DNA of 12,518 bases. Source: Chloroflexota bacterium. Its GTDB lineage: Bacteria; Chloroflexota; Dehalococcoidia; JACQGW01. Numbering within the stretch: the first letter of the stretch is position 1; each line of letters begins with the position of its first letter. This document shows, piece by piece, positions 1-6,321 of this stretch. The translations under genes were made by a program, and so were the position numbers. The DNA lies in assembly GCA_016199325.1 (NCBI GenBank), contig JACQGW010000220.1, forward strand, positions 1-12,518, read 5' to 3'. The notes below the pieces were generated by a model that saw only the letters and a program-made list of their open reading frames with translations, did not search any database and was not told the DNA's origin.

Positions 1-130
1 GAGTATTAGTGATGAGTGATGAGTGATGAGTGATGAGTGGCGAGTCAGAAGTCGCTGCGGCATTCCGGCAGATCGCCGCGAGCGACGAGGCGGCGGAATC
101 CTACTCATCACTCATCACTCATCACTCGTT
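1..130. repeat. Inverted pair of GAGTGAT heptamer arrays upstream of the permease gene
   Basis: Units of 7 nt run through 14-55: GAGTGAT at 14, 21 and 28, then degrading to gagtggc (35), gagtcag (42) and aagtcgc (49). The opposite array reads ACTCATC at 103, 110 and 117, then actcgtt (124). Positions 14-38 and 103-127 form a perfect 25-bp inverted repeat with a 64-nt interior. That interior holds a nested near-palindrome (51-60 against 76-86, one bulged base) and cattccg (61) facing cggaat (94). A transcript could fold into a long hairpin ending about 15 nt before the permease start. No protein is supported here and no promoter was recognised. Function is unknown; an mRNA processing or stability role between genes of one operon is possible. 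Confidence 0.85.
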
Positions 131-141
131 TCAGGTGATAC

Positions 142-1059
142 ATGGTAGCAACAAGGCAGATAGCGCGCCGACCGGGCTGGACAAGCGGCCAGGTTGTCGC
201 GTTCGCGGTTCTGGTCGGCGCCACGCTGGTGTCGCTCTTCCCGATGTTCTGGATGATCACGACCGCGCTCACGCCGACCTCGGCGACGATCAAGATGCCG
301 CCGAGCCTGATTCCGCTGCCGGCGGCGCTGCTCCAGCCCGATGGCTTCCTGCCGGATTGGCTGCTCCAGCGGGCCTACGCGCCGACCCTGGACAACTTCG
401 AGCGCCTCGTCGCCGAGACCCAGGGCAACGTCTGGCGCTGGCTTGCCAATAGCCTGGCGATCACCTTCTCGACGACGGCCTTTCACGTGGCCTTCGACAG
501 CCTGGCGGGGTACGCCTTCGCCCGCAAGACGTTCCCCGGGCGCGATGTGCTCTTCTGGCTCCTCCTGGCCACCCTGATGATCCCGCCGCAGGTGACGCTG
601 ATGCCCAACTTCCTGCTGGTGAAGTGGCTTGGCCTTGCCGACAGCCATCTGGGCGTGATCCTGCCCGGCTTCGCCGACGTCTTCGGCATCTTCCTCATGC
701 GGCAGTACCTCCAGACGCTGCCGCGCGAGCTCGAGGAGGCGGCCCGCATCGACGGTGCCGGCGAGTGGACGCTCTGGTGGCGCGTCATCCTGCCGCTCGC
801 CACGCCGGCTATGGCGACGCTCGCGATCTTCATGTTCGTGCGCGGCTGGAACAACTTCCTGTGGCCGCTGGTCGTGCTGCGGACCGGCGCCAACTACACG
901 TTGCCGGTCGGCGTGGCAACTCTTCAGGGGGAGTTCGCCGCCGACTACGGCCTGATCATGGCGGGCGCCGTTCTCGCCGCCCTGCCGCTGATCGCCTTCT
1001 TCCTGATCTTCCAGCGGTATTTCTTGGACGGCATCCGCGTCGGTGCCCTGAAAGGATAG
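142..1059 (+). CDS. Carbohydrate ABC transporter permease (CUT1 family, MalG-like)
   Basis: A 305-residue inner-membrane subunit of a binding-protein-dependent sugar importer. Hydrophobic segments lie near residues 18-40, 104-125, 135-157, 166-186, 220-245 and 271-292, the six-helix MalG-type layout. The cytoplasmic EAA loop, which docks on the ATPase, is clear at about 199-219 (EEAARIDGAGEWTLWW followed by ILPLATPA). Length is slightly above the usual 270-300 because of a longer periplasmic loop between the first two helices. The start is ATG 142, preceded by AGGTGA at 133-138. The MalF-type partner and the solute-binding protein would be expected upstream, outside the window; no ATPase is seen here. 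The stop lies 4 bp before the next gene, so the glycosidase-like lipoprotein is probably co-translated. The transported sugar cannot be read from the sequence. The family call is firm. Confidence 0.95.
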   Translation: MVATRQIARRPGWTSGQVVAFAVLVGATLVSLFPMFWMITTALTPTSATIKMPPSLIPLPAALLQPDGFLPDWLLQRAYAPTLDNFERLVAETQGNVWRWLANSLAITFSTTAFHVAFDSLAGYAFARKTFPGRDVLFWLLLATLMIPPQVTLMPNFLLVKWLGLADSHLGVILPGFADVFGIFLMRQYLQTLPRELEEAARIDGAGEWTLWWRVILPLATPAMATLAIFMFVRGWNNFLWPLVVLRTGANYTLPVGVATLQGEFAADYGLIMAGAVLAALPLIAFFLIFQRYFLDGIRVGALKG

Positions 1060-1063
1060 GACC

Positions 1064-2812
1064 ATGCGCTCTCGAATCATCCCGCTGCTGACGGCGCTCG
1101 CGGTGATCCTGGCTGCCTGCCTGCCGGCCCAGCCGTCCCCCACGCCGACGGCAGCGCCGCGGCAGCCAGACGCTGCCCGGCAAAGCCAGGCAACCCCTGC
1201 GCCGCCGCCGTCGACGCCTGCGCCAGAGCCGACAGTCCCCGCCCCCACGGCCACCGCCAAGCCGACTCCTGTTCCCCGCCAGGCGGTCGCGGCGGGCGAG
1301 TATCGCGCCTTCTGGGTCGACGCCTTCCACGAGGGGTTCAAGACGCCGGAGCAGGTCGACCGCCTCCTCGCGAGCGTCCGCCTGGCCAACGCCAACACCG
1401 TGGTCGTTCAGGTCCGCCGGCGAGGCGACGCCTACTTCGCAAAGAGGATCGAGCCGCGGACCGAGGACGCCGAGCTGGCGTCCGGCTTCGACGCGCTCCA
1501 GTACCTGATCGAGAAGGCCCACGGCGAGAAACCGCGGATCGAGGTCCACGCCTGGCTGGCGACGCTGCCCATCTGGAAGGGCTCATTCGTGGACCCGAGC
1601 GACCCCTCCTTCGATCCGCGCCCCCGCTACGCCGACCCGCGCGACCCGAGGCACCCGTTCAACACCCACGGTCCGAAAGTCGAGGGCCAGGCCAACTGGA
1701 TCGCCAAGAACCACCGGGGCGAGCAGTTCGACGGCAACAACTTCTCGCTGGACCCCGGCCACCCGGATGCGCTGGACTACACCGTCGACGTGTACCTCGA
1801 CGTCCTCCGCAAGTACGATGTCGACGGCATCCACCTGGACTACGTGCGCTATGCCGAGAAGCTCTGGGGCTACAACGACACCAGCGTTGAGCGGTTCAAG
1901 CAGCGGTACGGTCGAACGGCGAAGCCGGCCATCGAGGACCCGCTGTGGACGCAATGGCGGCGCGACCAGATCACGGCGCTCCTCCGCAAGCTCTACCTCA
2001 ACGCTATCGCCGTCAAGCCCGGCGTCAAGGTCAGCGCGGCGACCATCGCCTGGGTGAACGGGCCGGTTCGAGAGGAGGATTGGAGCCGGAGCTCGCCGTA
2101 CGCGCGCACGTTCCAGGACTGGCGGGCCTGGCTGGAGGAAGGAATCGTCGACATCGCCATGCCGATGGCCTACTTCCGCGAGTCGGACCCCGTCCATCGC
2201 GACTGGTACGACCAGTGGATCGAGTGGTCCAAGAACCACCGCTACAGCCGCCACGTCTCCATCGGGCTCGGGATCTGGCAGAACAGTCCGGCCGAGACTT
2301 TCGACCAGATCAGCCGGGCGCTGGCGCCCTCGAAAACGGGCCAGCGCGCGGATGGCGTAAGCCTGTACTCCTGGGCCATCACCGGCGCGGCGGTTCCCGA
2401 CAGCAGCGAGCTCGCCCTGCGGGGCGTCCGGCTGACCACGGGCCAGTGGCAGCAGTTGCGCGACGACAACGCCGCATTCTACCGTGGCCTATCGACCGAA
2501 GGACCGGGCAGCACATCGCCCGTCTTCCCGAAGTGGGTGCCGACGCCCGAGATGCCGTGGAAGAGCCGGCCGACCACCGGCCATTTGATGGGCACGGTCA
2601 CCGGCGCCGACGGCCGCCCGCTGGACGGGGCGCTCGTCACCATCGCCGGCCCGGCCAGTCGGAAGCTCGAAACCGACGGCACCGGCTTCTACGGGTTCGT
2701 CGACCTGCCGCCCGGCCGCTACACCATCGCCGTCAACCTGAACGGCAAGGACGTCACGACAGGCAAGGGAGAGATCGAGATCGGAAAGGTCGCCAGAGTC
2801 GACCTGGGCTGA
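1064..2812 (+). CDS. Lipoprotein with GHL10 (DUF187) glycosidase-like domain and C-terminal carboxypeptidase-regulatory-like domain
   Basis: This 582-residue protein starts with a lipoprotein signal: basic n-region, hydrophobic core and lipobox LAAC, giving lipidation at Cys19. A Pro/Thr/Ala-rich spacer follows to about residue 75. Residues 78-450 match the GHL10/DUF187 family of TIM-barrel glycosyl-hydrolase-like proteins: EYRAFWVDAF at 79-88, the signature YDVDGIHLDYVRY at 251-263 with acidic residues D252, D254 and D259, and IAMPMAYF at 364-371. The E. coli member DigH (YddW) cleaves denuded peptidoglycan glycan strands; the substrate here is unknown. Residues 507-582 form a small beta-sandwich (GTVTGADGRPLDGALVTIAG ... 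GFYGFVDLPPGRYTI) of the carboxypeptidase-regulatory type, often used for binding or spacing. The 4-bp gap from the sugar permease, with AAAGGATAGG before the ATG, implies one operon. It probably sits on the outer face of the cytoplasmic membrane. Confidence 0.9.
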   Translation: MRSRIIPLLTALAVILAACLPAQPSPTPTAAPRQPDAARQSQATPAPPPSTPAPEPTVPAPTATAKPTPVPRQAVAAGEYRAFWVDAFHEGFKTPEQVDRLLASVRLANANTVVVQVRRRGDAYFAKRIEPRTEDAELASGFDALQYLIEKAHGEKPRIEVHAWLATLPIWKGSFVDPSDPSFDPRPRYADPRDPRHPFNTHGPKVEGQANWIAKNHRGEQFDGNNFSLDPGHPDALDYTVDVYLDVLRKYDVDGIHLDYVRYAEKLWGYNDTSVERFKQRYGRTAKPAIEDPLWTQWRRDQITALLRKLYLNAIAVKPGVKVSAATIAWVNGPVREEDWSRSSPYARTFQDWRAWLEEGIVDIAMPMAYFRESDPVHRDWYDQWIEWSKNHRYSRHVSIGLGIWQNSPAETFDQISRALAPSKTGQRADGVSLYSWAITGAAVPDSSELALRGVRLTTGQWQQLRDDNAAFYRGLSTEGPGSTSPVFPKWVPTPEMPWKSRPTTGHLMGTVTGADGRPLDGALVTIAGPASRKLETDGTGFYGFVDLPPGRYTIAVNLNGKDVTTGKGEIEIGKVARVDLG

Positions 2813-2917
2813 ACGGCAGCGGTCAGCCGTCAGTGATCAGCAGTCAGCGGAGTGATCACCCGCAAGTCCCACACCGGTGAGACGGCCGGATGCTGACGGC
2901 TGACCGCTGATGGCTCA
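2813..2917. repeat. Inverted pair of TCAG/CTGA heptamer arrays after the GHL10 gene
   Basis: The array starts directly after the stop codon. Units end in CAG every 7 nt: acggcag (2813), cggtcag (2820), ccgtcag (2827), tgatcag (2834) and cagtcag (2841). The facing array has CTGA at 2893, 2900 and 2907, and a degenerate ctca at 2914. Positions 2817-2833 and 2893-2909 form a perfect 17-bp inverted repeat around a 59-nt interior. The RNA could fold into a stable hairpin, but no T-run follows, so a classical intrinsic terminator is not supported. The unit sequence differs from the arrays at other junctions while the 7-nt period is the same. Confidence 0.85.
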
Positions 2918-2934
2918 TAAAGGCACCCGCCAGA

Positions 2935-2963
2935 TTGACAAGCCGTTCACAAGCCACTATCGT
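2935..2963 (+). promoter_or_regulatory. Probable sigma-70-type promoter for the GT2-DUF2304 pair
   Basis: A perfect TTGACA -35 box lies at 2935-2940, then a 17-nt spacer and TATCGT (four of six -10 consensus positions) at 2958-2963. It stands in the only larger spacer upstream of the glycosyltransferase and points toward it. Transcription would start near 2970 and give a leader of about 100 nt that contains the repeat at 2987-3016. The call rests on sequence match alone. Confidence 0.5.
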
Positions 2964-2986
2964 GCATTGGCCGGTGGCAATCCGTC

Positions 2987-3016
2987 TGTCATGCTGAGCC
3001 GCAGCGAAGCATCTCC
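2987..3016. repeat. Interspersed palindromic element of the CATGCTGAGC...GAAGCATCTC type
   Basis: The 30 nt begin TGTCATGCTGAGCCGCAGCG and end in AAGCATCTCC, with ATGCT (2991-2995) facing AGCAT (3008-3012). From memory, this matches a widespread interspersed repeat whose consensus resembles TGTCATCCTGAGCG...GAAGGATCTC, often mistranslated as an SRSEAS-like peptide. It lies in the predicted leader of the glycosyltransferase transcript. The identification is from recall and was not searched. Confidence 0.65.
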
Positions 3017-3071
3017 TGTCCTCGGCAGGCGCCATCGTGTGCTGATCGGTGGCAGGGAATACGGTCGAGCG

Positions 3072-3794
3072 ATGTCGGAAACCCTTATCGTCGTCCCCGC
3101 CTACAACGAGGCCGGGCGCATCGGCGCCGTAGTGGCGGCCATCCAGCGCTGGGCGCCCGGCTGTGACATCCTCGTCGTCGACGACGGCTCGACCGATGGG
3201 ACGGCCGCCGTCGCTCGGGCCGCCGGAGCGACGGTCGTCTCACTGCCATTCAATCTGGGCTACGGCGCTGCTCTCCAGACCGGCTACAAGTACGCGCTCC
3301 GCCAGGAGTATCAGTTCGTCGTCCAGCTCGACGGCGATGGCCAGCACGAGCCGGCCTGCATCGGCGAGCTGCTCGACGTCGTCCGGCAGGGCTGGGCCGA
3401 CGTCGTCATCGGGTCCCGATTCCTCGGGCGGGGAACGTACCATGCGCCGGTCGCTCGCCGGCTGGGCATGCGGATCTTCGGCGGGCTGGCTTCGCTCCTG
3501 ATCGGCCAACCCGTCTCCGACCCGACCTCCGGCTTCCAGGCGCTCTGCCGGCGCGCCGTCGCCTACGAGGCGAGCGACGTCTATCCGGCCGACTTCCCCG
3601 ACGCCGACGTCATCGTGATGCTCCACTTCGCCGGCTTCCGCATCAAGGAGGTCCCGGTCGTCATGTACCCGCGGGCGAGCGGGAAGTCCATGCATGCCGG
3701 GCTGAAGCCGCTCTACTACATCTTCAAGATGGTCCTCTCGATGGGGATGACGCTCTTGCGCGAGCGCCGGGTCTACCGCGAGGTCTCGGCATGA
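3072..3794 (+). CDS. Family 2 glycosyltransferase, polyprenyl-phosphate sugar synthase-like
   Basis: A 240-residue GT-A enzyme that would transfer a sugar from a nucleotide donor, probably to a polyprenyl phosphate, at the cytoplasmic membrane face. Visible landmarks are the N-terminal IVVPAYNEAGRIG (6-18), VVDDGSTDGT (35-44), the metal-binding LDGDGQHEP (86-94), VIGSRF (112-117) and DPTSGFQALCRR (150-161). It lacks the C-terminal membrane helices of ArnC-type members. An in-frame ATG exists at 2910, but residues from there to 3071 would be translated from repeat elements and do not resemble the family. ATG 3072, giving MSETLIVVPAYNE, fits the family start; its ribosome site is weak. The stop overlaps the next start as ATGA. 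GT2/DUF2304 pairs like this are common in cell-surface polysaccharide or glycolipid loci. Donor and acceptor are unknown. Confidence 0.9.
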   Translation: MSETLIVVPAYNEAGRIGAVVAAIQRWAPGCDILVVDDGSTDGTAAVARAAGATVVSLPFNLGYGAALQTGYKYALRQEYQFVVQLDGDGQHEPACIGELLDVVRQGWADVVIGSRFLGRGTYHAPVARRLGMRIFGGLASLLIGQPVSDPTSGFQALCRRAVAYEASDVYPADFPDADVIVMLHFAGFRIKEVPVVMYPRASGKSMHAGLKPLYYIFKMVLSMGMTLLRERRVYREVSA

Positions 3795-4213
3795 CGCCAC
3801 GCCAGCAGTTCTTCGCCCTCCTGATCGGCGGGCTCATCCTGCTCCTCATCCTGGAGCTGATCCGCCGCCGGCGGCTCCGGGAGGAGTACTCCTGGCTGTG
3901 GGTGCTGACGGGCTTCGTCATCTTCCTCCTGGTCGTCTGGTACGACCTCTTGATGGCGCTGACGCGCTTCCTGGGCATCGTCCTGGCGACCTCCACGGTC
4001 TTCTTCCTGGGCGTCGTCTTTCTGGTCCTCGTCAACATCCACTCCTCCGTGAAGATCTCGACGCTGACGACCCAGGTGAAGAACCTCGCCCAGGAGGTCG
4101 CCCTGCTCAACGGCCGCCTCACGGGCCTGGCGGCGCCAAAGGAGGATGGAGTAGCCGGGCCCGGCGCCGGCAAGAGCCCGACCCCGCCGCCCCACGACTC
4201 GGGCGAGGGATAG
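3791..4213 (+). CDS. DUF2304 small membrane protein paired with GT2
   Basis: A 140-residue membrane protein with three hydrophobic helices at about 7-23, 36-54 and 60-82. A basic patch RRRRLR (25-30) follows the first helix, and the motif RRLREEYSWLW (27-37) is typical of DUF2304. A heptad-like segment (about 86-113, KISTLTTQVKNLAQEVALLN) suggests a short coiled coil, followed by a low-complexity Gly/Pro tail. DUF2304 genes are habitually found next to polyprenyl-phosphate glycosyltransferases, where they are thought to act as membrane partners; no activity is established. The start codon overlaps the GT2 stop (ATGA), so translation is coupled. The last residues (HDSGEG) run into repeat-like spacer sequence, so the original C-terminus may have been shorter. 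Confidence 0.85.
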   Translation: MTPRQQFFALLIGGLILLLILELIRRRRLREEYSWLWVLTGFVIFLLVVWYDLLMALTRFLGIVLATSTVFFLGVVFLVLVNIHSSVKISTLTTQVKNLAQEVALLNGRLTGLAAPKEDGVAGPGAGKSPTPPPHDSGEG

Positions 4214-4619
4214 GCCGGCGCGGAGGTACGCCCTCACCCTGGCTCGCTGCGCTCGCCGTCCCTCTCCCGCGCAGCGGGAGAGGGAACGGCGAGGGGCGCC
4301 TTCGGCGCCTCCGTCTCCCCCCGCCCGCGCGGTGGGCGAGATTGAAGAACTGCTGCGGGCTGACATCAAAACCGTCTCCCCCGCCCGCGCGGTGGGCGAG
4401 GTGCCGGAGGTGAGGTCCGTCCCGCGGCTCCGCCATCTCCCCTCTCCCGCCGAGCGGGAGAGGGACGGCGAGCGCAGCGAGCCAGGGTGAGGTCCCGCCC
4501 CCGCCCCCGTATCCACGGCGCCAGCGGCTCGTTGTTGGGGAGGGCAGGGCGGACCGATCTGGTCAGCCGCTTTTCGCCCGGCAGGCGGTATGCTATAATC
4601 CGGCCTGCCTGGAGGGTGC
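4214..4619. repeat. 406-bp non-coding stretch with a perfect 39-bp inverted repeat, direct repeats and hairpins
   Basis: No gene is supported here. Positions 4232-4270 and 4454-4492 are perfect reverse complements (39 bp) separated by 183 nt. Each arm carries its own local hairpin: 4259-4270 with 4274-4285 (12 bp, 3-nt loop GCA), and 4440-4450 with 4454-4464 (11 bp, loop CGA). Inside lie two near-identical direct repeats, 4311-4340 and 4372-4400, differing by one C, each containing CGCCC...GGGCG. A further hairpin GGCGCC-ttc-GGCGCC spans 4295-4309. From memory, the arm sequence (CCCTCACCCTGGCTCGCTGC...) resembles an interspersed repeat seen across many high-GC bacteria. The interior is too short for a transposase, so a MITE-like or REP-like composite is the best description. 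The end of the stretch holds the promoter and ribosome site of the LCP gene. Confidence 0.85.
4591..4615 (+). promoter_or_regulatory. Extended -10 promoter and ribosome site for the LCP gene
   Basis: TGCTATAAT at 4591-4599 is a perfect TGn-TATAAT extended -10 in an otherwise GC-rich stretch. The -35 region (around 4571-4576, TTTTCG) matches poorly, as is tolerated with an extended -10. Transcription would start near 4606. GGAGG (4611-4615) lies 4 nt before ATG 4620, so the leader would be only about 14 nt and the LCP gene would have its own promoter, separate from the DUF2304 gene. Confidence 0.7.
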
Positions 4620-5879
4620 ATGACCGATTCCCCTCACGCGCAGTTCGGGTTCGCAATTCCGGACCCGCAGCGCAGCCGATCCCGTCTCGGCCAGATAGTG
4701 TTCACGCTCTTTAGCCTGCTCTTTGTCTCGGGCGGCATCGCGTCCGGCTACGTCTTCGTCACGCGGGTGAGCGCTGCCATCGAGGGCGCCATCGCCCGGG
4801 CGGAACGCCAGGTGCCGACGGCCTCGCCGCCCCCGGTGGTCTCACGCCCGAGCACCACGGCTGTCGGCGTGTCCAGACCCCCGAAGCCGACGGCGGCGCC
4901 CGCCGTCGGCGTTCCTACGGCCACCAGCACACCCGAGCCGGAGCTTGTCGGCCAGGAGCGGATCAACATCCTCCTGCTCGGCGTCGACCAGCGCCCCGAC
5001 GAGACCGGCCAGCCAACCCGCACCGACACGATGCTGGTCATCACCCTCGATCCCGCCAACGGGAGCGCCGGGATGCTGAGCATTCCGCGGGACCTCTGGG
5101 TGCCGATTCCGCTGGACGACCGGCGGCCGATCCAGGACAAGATCACGACCGCCCACTTCTACGGCGACTTCTACCAGTTCCCCGGCGGCGGCCCGGCTCT
5201 CGCCAAGAAGACCGTCCAGTACAACCTGGGCGTCCGCATCCACTACTACGCCCGGGTCGACTTTCCCGCCTTCCGCCGGATCGTCGACACGCTCGGCGGC
5301 ATCCACGTCGACGTGCCGGTGACCCTGGTCGACAACGAGTATCCCACCGACGACTACGGGTTCCAGCGAGTCTACATCCCGGCGGGCTGCCAGCAACTGA
5401 ACGGCGACCTCGCCTTGAAGTACGCCCGCTCCCGGCACATGGACTCGGACTTCGGCCGAATGAAGCGGCAGCAGGCCGTCCTGCTCGCCATCCGGAAACG
5501 GGCGCTCCGCCTGGATGTGATCCCGAAGGTGCCGCAGCTCGCGCTGGAGTTCGCCGGCGCCATCAAGACCGACATCCCGCTGCCGGAAGTGGTCAACCTC
5601 GCCCGGATCGGGAAGGAGATCGACCCCTCGGCTATCGTGGCGCGCTCGATCGAGGGGCCGGCCGTCCAGGGGTTCTATACCAGCGGCGGCGCGGACGCCC
5701 TGCTGCCCATCCGCCCGGAGATCCAGAAGATCGTGCTCCAGGTCTTCTCGAACGGGCCGACCAACGGACAGGCGGCTTCTGCCGCCTCTGCGGCCCCGAC
5801 TGGCGGCACGGTCGCCGCCGTGGCGCCCGCGGCGACGCCCACGCCGCCAACGCCGACCCCCGCCCGCAACTGCGGTTGA
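4620..5879 (+). CDS. LytR-CpsA-Psr (LCP) family cell-envelope attenuator / glycopolymer ligase
   Basis: LCP proteins transfer undecaprenyl-linked glycopolymers to peptidoglycan on the outer face of the membrane. This 419-residue protein has one N-terminal membrane anchor (about 25-48), a Pro/Thr/Ala-rich stalk (about 64-110) and an LCP catalytic domain (about 114-290). Key blocks are INILLLGVD (115-123), RTDTMLVITLDP (134-145) with the conserved Arg/Asp pair, SIPRDLWVPIP (154-164), and ALKYARSRHMDSDFGRMKRQ (265-284), which carries the conserved arginines. The C-terminal Ala/Thr/Pro tail (383-419) is low-complexity and ends in Cys-Gly, an unusual finish. The start is set by GGAGG 4 nt upstream and by the promoter at 4591. 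It follows the GT2/DUF2304 pair, consistent with envelope polymer assembly, but appears to be transcribed separately. It ends 13 bp from the convergent gene on the other strand, with no terminator in the gap. Confidence 0.93.
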   Translation: MTDSPHAQFGFAIPDPQRSRSRLGQIVFTLFSLLFVSGGIASGYVFVTRVSAAIEGAIARAERQVPTASPPPVVSRPSTTAVGVSRPPKPTAAPAVGVPTATSTPEPELVGQERINILLLGVDQRPDETGQPTRTDTMLVITLDPANGSAGMLSIPRDLWVPIPLDDRRPIQDKITTAHFYGDFYQFPGGGPALAKKTVQYNLGVRIHYYARVDFPAFRRIVDTLGGIHVDVPVTLVDNEYPTDDYGFQRVYIPAGCQQLNGDLALKYARSRHMDSDFGRMKRQQAVLLAIRKRALRLDVIPKVPQLALEFAGAIKTDIPLPEVVNLARIGKEIDPSAIVARSIEGPAVQGFYTSGGADALLPIRPEIQKIVLQVFSNGPTNGQAASAASAAPTGGTVAAVAPAATPTPPTPTPARNCG

Positions 5880-5892
5880 TCCGTAATGGGTG

Positions 5893-6213
5893 CTACTCGG
5901 CGATAGGCTCGAGCACCCGCGTCTCGACGCGTTCGAGGTAGCCGGTGTAGCGCCGGGCCAGATCGGCCCACGCCGGCTCCCGGCCGAGCCGCTTGAGCAG
6001 CTCCAGATCTTGCTGGAGCTCGCCGAGATTGGCGTACTCCTCCCAGGTTTCCATCTGCGGCGCGCCGACGGCCGTCAGGTAATGGCGAATCGAGCGCGCC
6101 CGCCAGCCCCGGCCCCGCAGGTACTGGTCGTACTCCTGCTGGAATCGGACAAACTCCGGCATCGCCGAGCGAGCCACCTCGGTCAATCGTTCGGTCGTGA
6201 CGACGTAGTACAT
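5893..6213 (-). CDS. Small NIPSNAP-like (dimeric alpha/beta barrel) protein of unknown function
   Basis: A 106-residue protein beginning MYYVVTTERL. An in-frame ATG at 6237 adds MTHDVGGT, but those codons lie in the 7-nt repeat array, whereas ATG 6213 has a strong GGAGG (6222-6218 on the minus strand) 4 nt upstream, so 6213 is chosen. The short N-terminal strand, a helix with E28/Q34, then RARSIRHYLTAVG, the WEEYANLGELQQDLELLKRL stretch, a WADLARRY helix and a closing strand ending in VLEPI fit the ferredoxin-like dimeric alpha/beta barrel (NIPSNAP/DABB) fold. No catalytic residue is obvious. It is the last gene of the minus-strand run, separated from tgt by 97 bp of repeats, so a role in queuosine salvage is only a neighbourhood guess. 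The fold assignment comes from pattern recognition, with moderate confidence. Confidence 0.6.
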   Translation of the reverse strand: MYYVVTTERLTEVARSAMPEFVRFQQEYDQYLRGRGWRARSIRHYLTAVGAPQMETWEEYANLGELQQDLELLKRLGREPAWADLARRYTGYLERVETRVLEPIAE

Positions 6214-6217
6214 GGTT

Positions 6218-6222
6218 CCTCC
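6218..6222 (-). promoter_or_regulatory. Ribosome binding site deciding the start of the NIPSNAP-like gene
   Basis: GGAGG on the minus strand, 4 nt before ATG 6213. It lies between the repeat array and the gene, and places the alternative ATG at 6237 upstream of the ribosome site. Confidence 0.75.
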
Positions 6223-6225
6223 AAC

Positions 6226-6321
6226 GTCATGCGTCATACGTCATGCGTCACTTGGCATCCGTCATCCACCGCGCCTGACGTCCGAGGTATGACGTATGAC
6301 GCATGACTCATCACTCATCAC
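6226..6321. repeat. Facing heptamer arrays (GTCATRC / RTATGAC) fused in phase to TCATCAC units; supplies the tgt stop codon
   Basis: Left units start every 7 nt: gtcatgc (6226), gtcatac (6233), gtcatgc (6240), gtcactt (6247), ggcatcc (6254) and gtcatcc (6261). Right units: gcctgac (6273), a divergent gtccgag (6280), gtatgac (6287), gtatgac (6294), gcatgac (6301), then tcatcac (6308) and tcatcac (6315). Positions 6226-6244 and 6289-6307 form a perfect 19-bp inverted repeat around 44 nt. The last two units are the motif found at 103-123 and continue the same 7-nt phase. The tgt stop (6311-6313) and its final Gly-Asp-Glu codons fall in these units. Confidence 0.85.

Noticed and set aside
14..127. 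CRISPR array
   Set aside because: Units are 7 nt without spacers and occur as an inverted pair; there are no cas genes.
30..452. Open frame beginning in the first heptamer array
   Set aside because: Its N-terminus is repeat translation (SSLITHHS) and the rest is an out-of-frame reading of the permease.
115..1398. A 427-codon open frame on the - strand opposite the permease
   Set aside because: Arg/Gln/Glu-rich shadow without domain signals; it crosses two well-supported + strand genes and their junction.
2817..2909. Rho-independent terminator after the GHL10 gene
   Set aside because: The stem is long but the interior is 59 nt and no T-run follows, so the intrinsic terminator pattern is not met.
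2910..3071. 54-codon N-terminal extension of the glycosyltransferase
   Set aside because: Encoded by repeat and promoter sequence (VMLSRSEAS); the conserved family start is MSETLIVVPAYNE at 3072.
4232..4492. Insertion sequence with terminal inverted repeats
   Set aside because: Only 183 nt lie between the arms, with no transposase or credible gene; at most a MITE-like remnant.
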